From: Cyanomargarita calcarea GSE-NOS-MK-12-04C
GTDB taxonomy: Bacteria > Cyanobacteriota > Cyanobacteriia > Cyanobacteriales > Nostocaceae
Assembly (NCBI GenBank): GCA_019359595.1
Contig: JAHHGZ010000002.1
Span: 124,001-188,000 of the forward strand
DNA length: 64,000 nt
Reading direction: 5' to 3'
Each line of letters opens with the position of its first letter. Within the stretch, counting starts at the first letter, position 1. The position numbers and the translations under genes were made by a program. Below are positions 63,129 to 64,000 of the stretch, piece by piece. The notes below the pieces were generated by a model. It saw only the letters and a program-made list of their open reading frames with translations. It did not search any database and was not told where the DNA came from.

Positions 63129-63309
63129 TTTGTTTATCTCCTAAAATTCTTTTTTCAATAAGATAAAAATTTTACCAATCATATTATCTAAGCTCTTATC
63201 CTTAATCAAAAAAAAATAGCAATGACATCCAAATAATTGCATCAAACTTAATTCACAAAAATTGAGCAAATGATAATTAGAAGAAGTAGTAGTGATGTAA
63301 TTAATTTTT

Positions 63310-63385
63310 GTCTATTTATTGGTTGCTGAAAGCTTTTAAAAAGCTTTCAGCAACTTTTATCACCTTTTTAAGTTTTGGTGATAAA
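63310..63385. repeat. Two adjacent hairpins
   Basis: GTTGCTGAAAGCTTT / AAAGCTTTCAGCAAC (near 63322-63355) and ATCACC / GGTGAT (near 63359-63382) are stacked. TTTTAT follows the first on the plus strand. They lie downstream of protein F on the minus strand and upstream of nothing on plus, so their role is unclear. Confidence 0.55.
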
Positions 63386-63428
63386 GTTCTTAGTTTGGCA
63401 TGATCTAACAGAAGAAACTTTACTTGTA

Positions 63429-63587
63429 ATACCATTTCTGTATGAAGATGCAATTTGCTTGCCCACGCAGGTGTATCTCTGTACCCCTACCCTGCGGGAA
63501 GCTAACGCAATGGGGAAGCAAGCAACGTAGAGCAAGACCTTTCTAAGGTGTGGGTGAATAAAGCGCAACCTCATACAGAATTGGTAT
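63429..63587. mobile_element. Complete MITE, partner of the 11.8-kb end
   Basis: ATACCATTTCTGTATGA (63429-63445) and TCATACAGAATTGGTAT (63571-63587) are 17-bp inverted ends with one mismatch. The 159-bp element is non-coding and lies just downstream of protein F. Confidence 0.75.
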
Positions 63588-63638
63588 AACCTCCTATAAA
63601 TAAGAGGTTACGTCAGTTGTAGTAAAGCTATTACTTAT

Positions 63639-63938
63639 TTAGTAGGTAAAAGCGCTAGCGTTAACGAAAGATTCAGACTTACCAGGATCGGTTTGAACAC
63701 CAAAGATGATGCTGGTGAATGTGTTGTCGCCGCTAGCATCAGCAGTACCAAGTACTTCAGCGCCGTATCCTTTTAAGTCTTTCAAGTCAAGTTTAACAGC
63801 CTTGTCAAACTTTTCTTTTACGTCAACGTTAGCCTTAACATCTTTATCCAATTTGAATTTGCTGTTTATGTCTATTCCTTTACCACCAAATACTTCTTCG
63901 TTAGAGGTTTCTAAGTAGTTGATATCGTTGATAATCAT
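63639..63938 (-). CDS. Leader-sharing short protein F
   Basis: AGGAG precedes the ATG. The 99-aa product starts MIINDINYLETSNEEVFGGK, with GG at 18-19, the shortest leader of the set. The body is KGIDINSKFKLDKDVKANVD, VKEKFDKAVKLDLKDLKGYG, a Lys/Asp/Val-rich stretch like protein D, then ADASGDNTFTSIIFGVQ and ends NASAFTY. The family may continue beyond the right edge of the window. Confidence 0.7.
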   Translation of the reverse strand: MIINDINYLETSNEEVFGGKGIDINSKFKLDKDVKANVDVKEKFDKAVKLDLKDLKGYGAEVLGTADASGDNTFTSIIFGVQTDPGKSESFVNASAFTY

Positions 63939-64000
63939 TAGGGCTTATCTCCTGATAACTAATTAATCGTTTTTGGGAATTTCTGTGTGAGCGCTTTACT

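Noticed and set aside
62668-63144. Plus- and minus-strand frames with Pro/Ser or Met/Thr repeats
   Set aside because: Shadows of the RTX nonapeptide repeats.

Overview
The window comes from a filamentous, probably heterocyst-forming cyanobacterium (Nostocales type). The signs are frequent GCGATCGC (HIP1) sites, many heptanucleotide tandem arrays (STRRs), and housekeeping genes typical of this group: dapL, hemA, glpX (the dual FBPase/SBPase), a UPF0182 giant membrane protein, DUF1830, DUF4079, a bolA/monothiol glutaredoxin pair, a PEP-CTERM protein and a DICT-domain sensor. No tRNA, rRNA or CRISPR array was recognised.

Layout. (1) 1-11.7 kb is a peptide natural-product (RiPP) island. It has a LynF/PatF-like peptide prenyltransferase on the minus strand and a membrane protein with an internal tandem duplication. 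On the plus strand follow a lanthipeptide-type precursor with a nitrile-hydratase-like leader (95 aa, core CQSTCTGGPYTIVCDGTTK), a complete class II lanthionine synthetase LanM, a Nif11 domain fused to a 2-oxoglutarate/Fe(II) oxygenase-like domain, an SbmA/YddA-like ABC exporter, a secreted Het-C-like protein and a second 2OG-Fe(II) oxygenase. (2) 11.7-14.8 kb is a graveyard of gene fragments (IS630 transposase N-terminus, a membrane-protein tail, an NTPase motif, a broken antitoxin/PIN pair) around an intact Uma2 nuclease gene and one unknown gene. (3) 14.8-31 kb is core genome: dapL, a DUF433/DUF5615 pair, an ArsR regulator, UPF0182, DUF3455, hemA, glpX, grxC, tadA, an acyltransferase, a subtilase with a P domain, bolA and grxD. 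(4) 31-38.8 kb has an arsC remnant, a Rpn/DUF2887 protein with a duplicated tail, a MITE with a clear target duplication, a WD40 protein that has lost its NTPase half, and two FAD oxidoreductases. (5) 39-52.3 kb is mostly core and regulatory genes plus a DarT/DarG toxin-antitoxin pair.

(6) 52.3-64 kb is a second RiPP-like island, almost entirely on the minus strand. It holds a microviridin (graspetide) cassette: a multi-core precursor followed by MvdC-like and MvdD-like ATP-grasp ligases. Upstream of it lie at least six short genes that share a leader-like N-terminus (roughly M-x-I-x-D-L-x-Y-L-E ... E ... GG/GS) but have unrelated, low-complexity C-termini. Interspersed are a GNAT/TPR fusion, a Ser-tail mini-protein with a decayed paralogue, and an RTX calcium-binding protein. 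Short hairpin repeats and MITE-like elements are concentrated here. No transporter or leader peptidase for this island lies inside the window; it may lie past the right end.

The most unusual items are the leader-sharing gene family in region 6, the LanM plus Nif11-oxygenase cluster in region 1, and the multi-core microviridin precursor.
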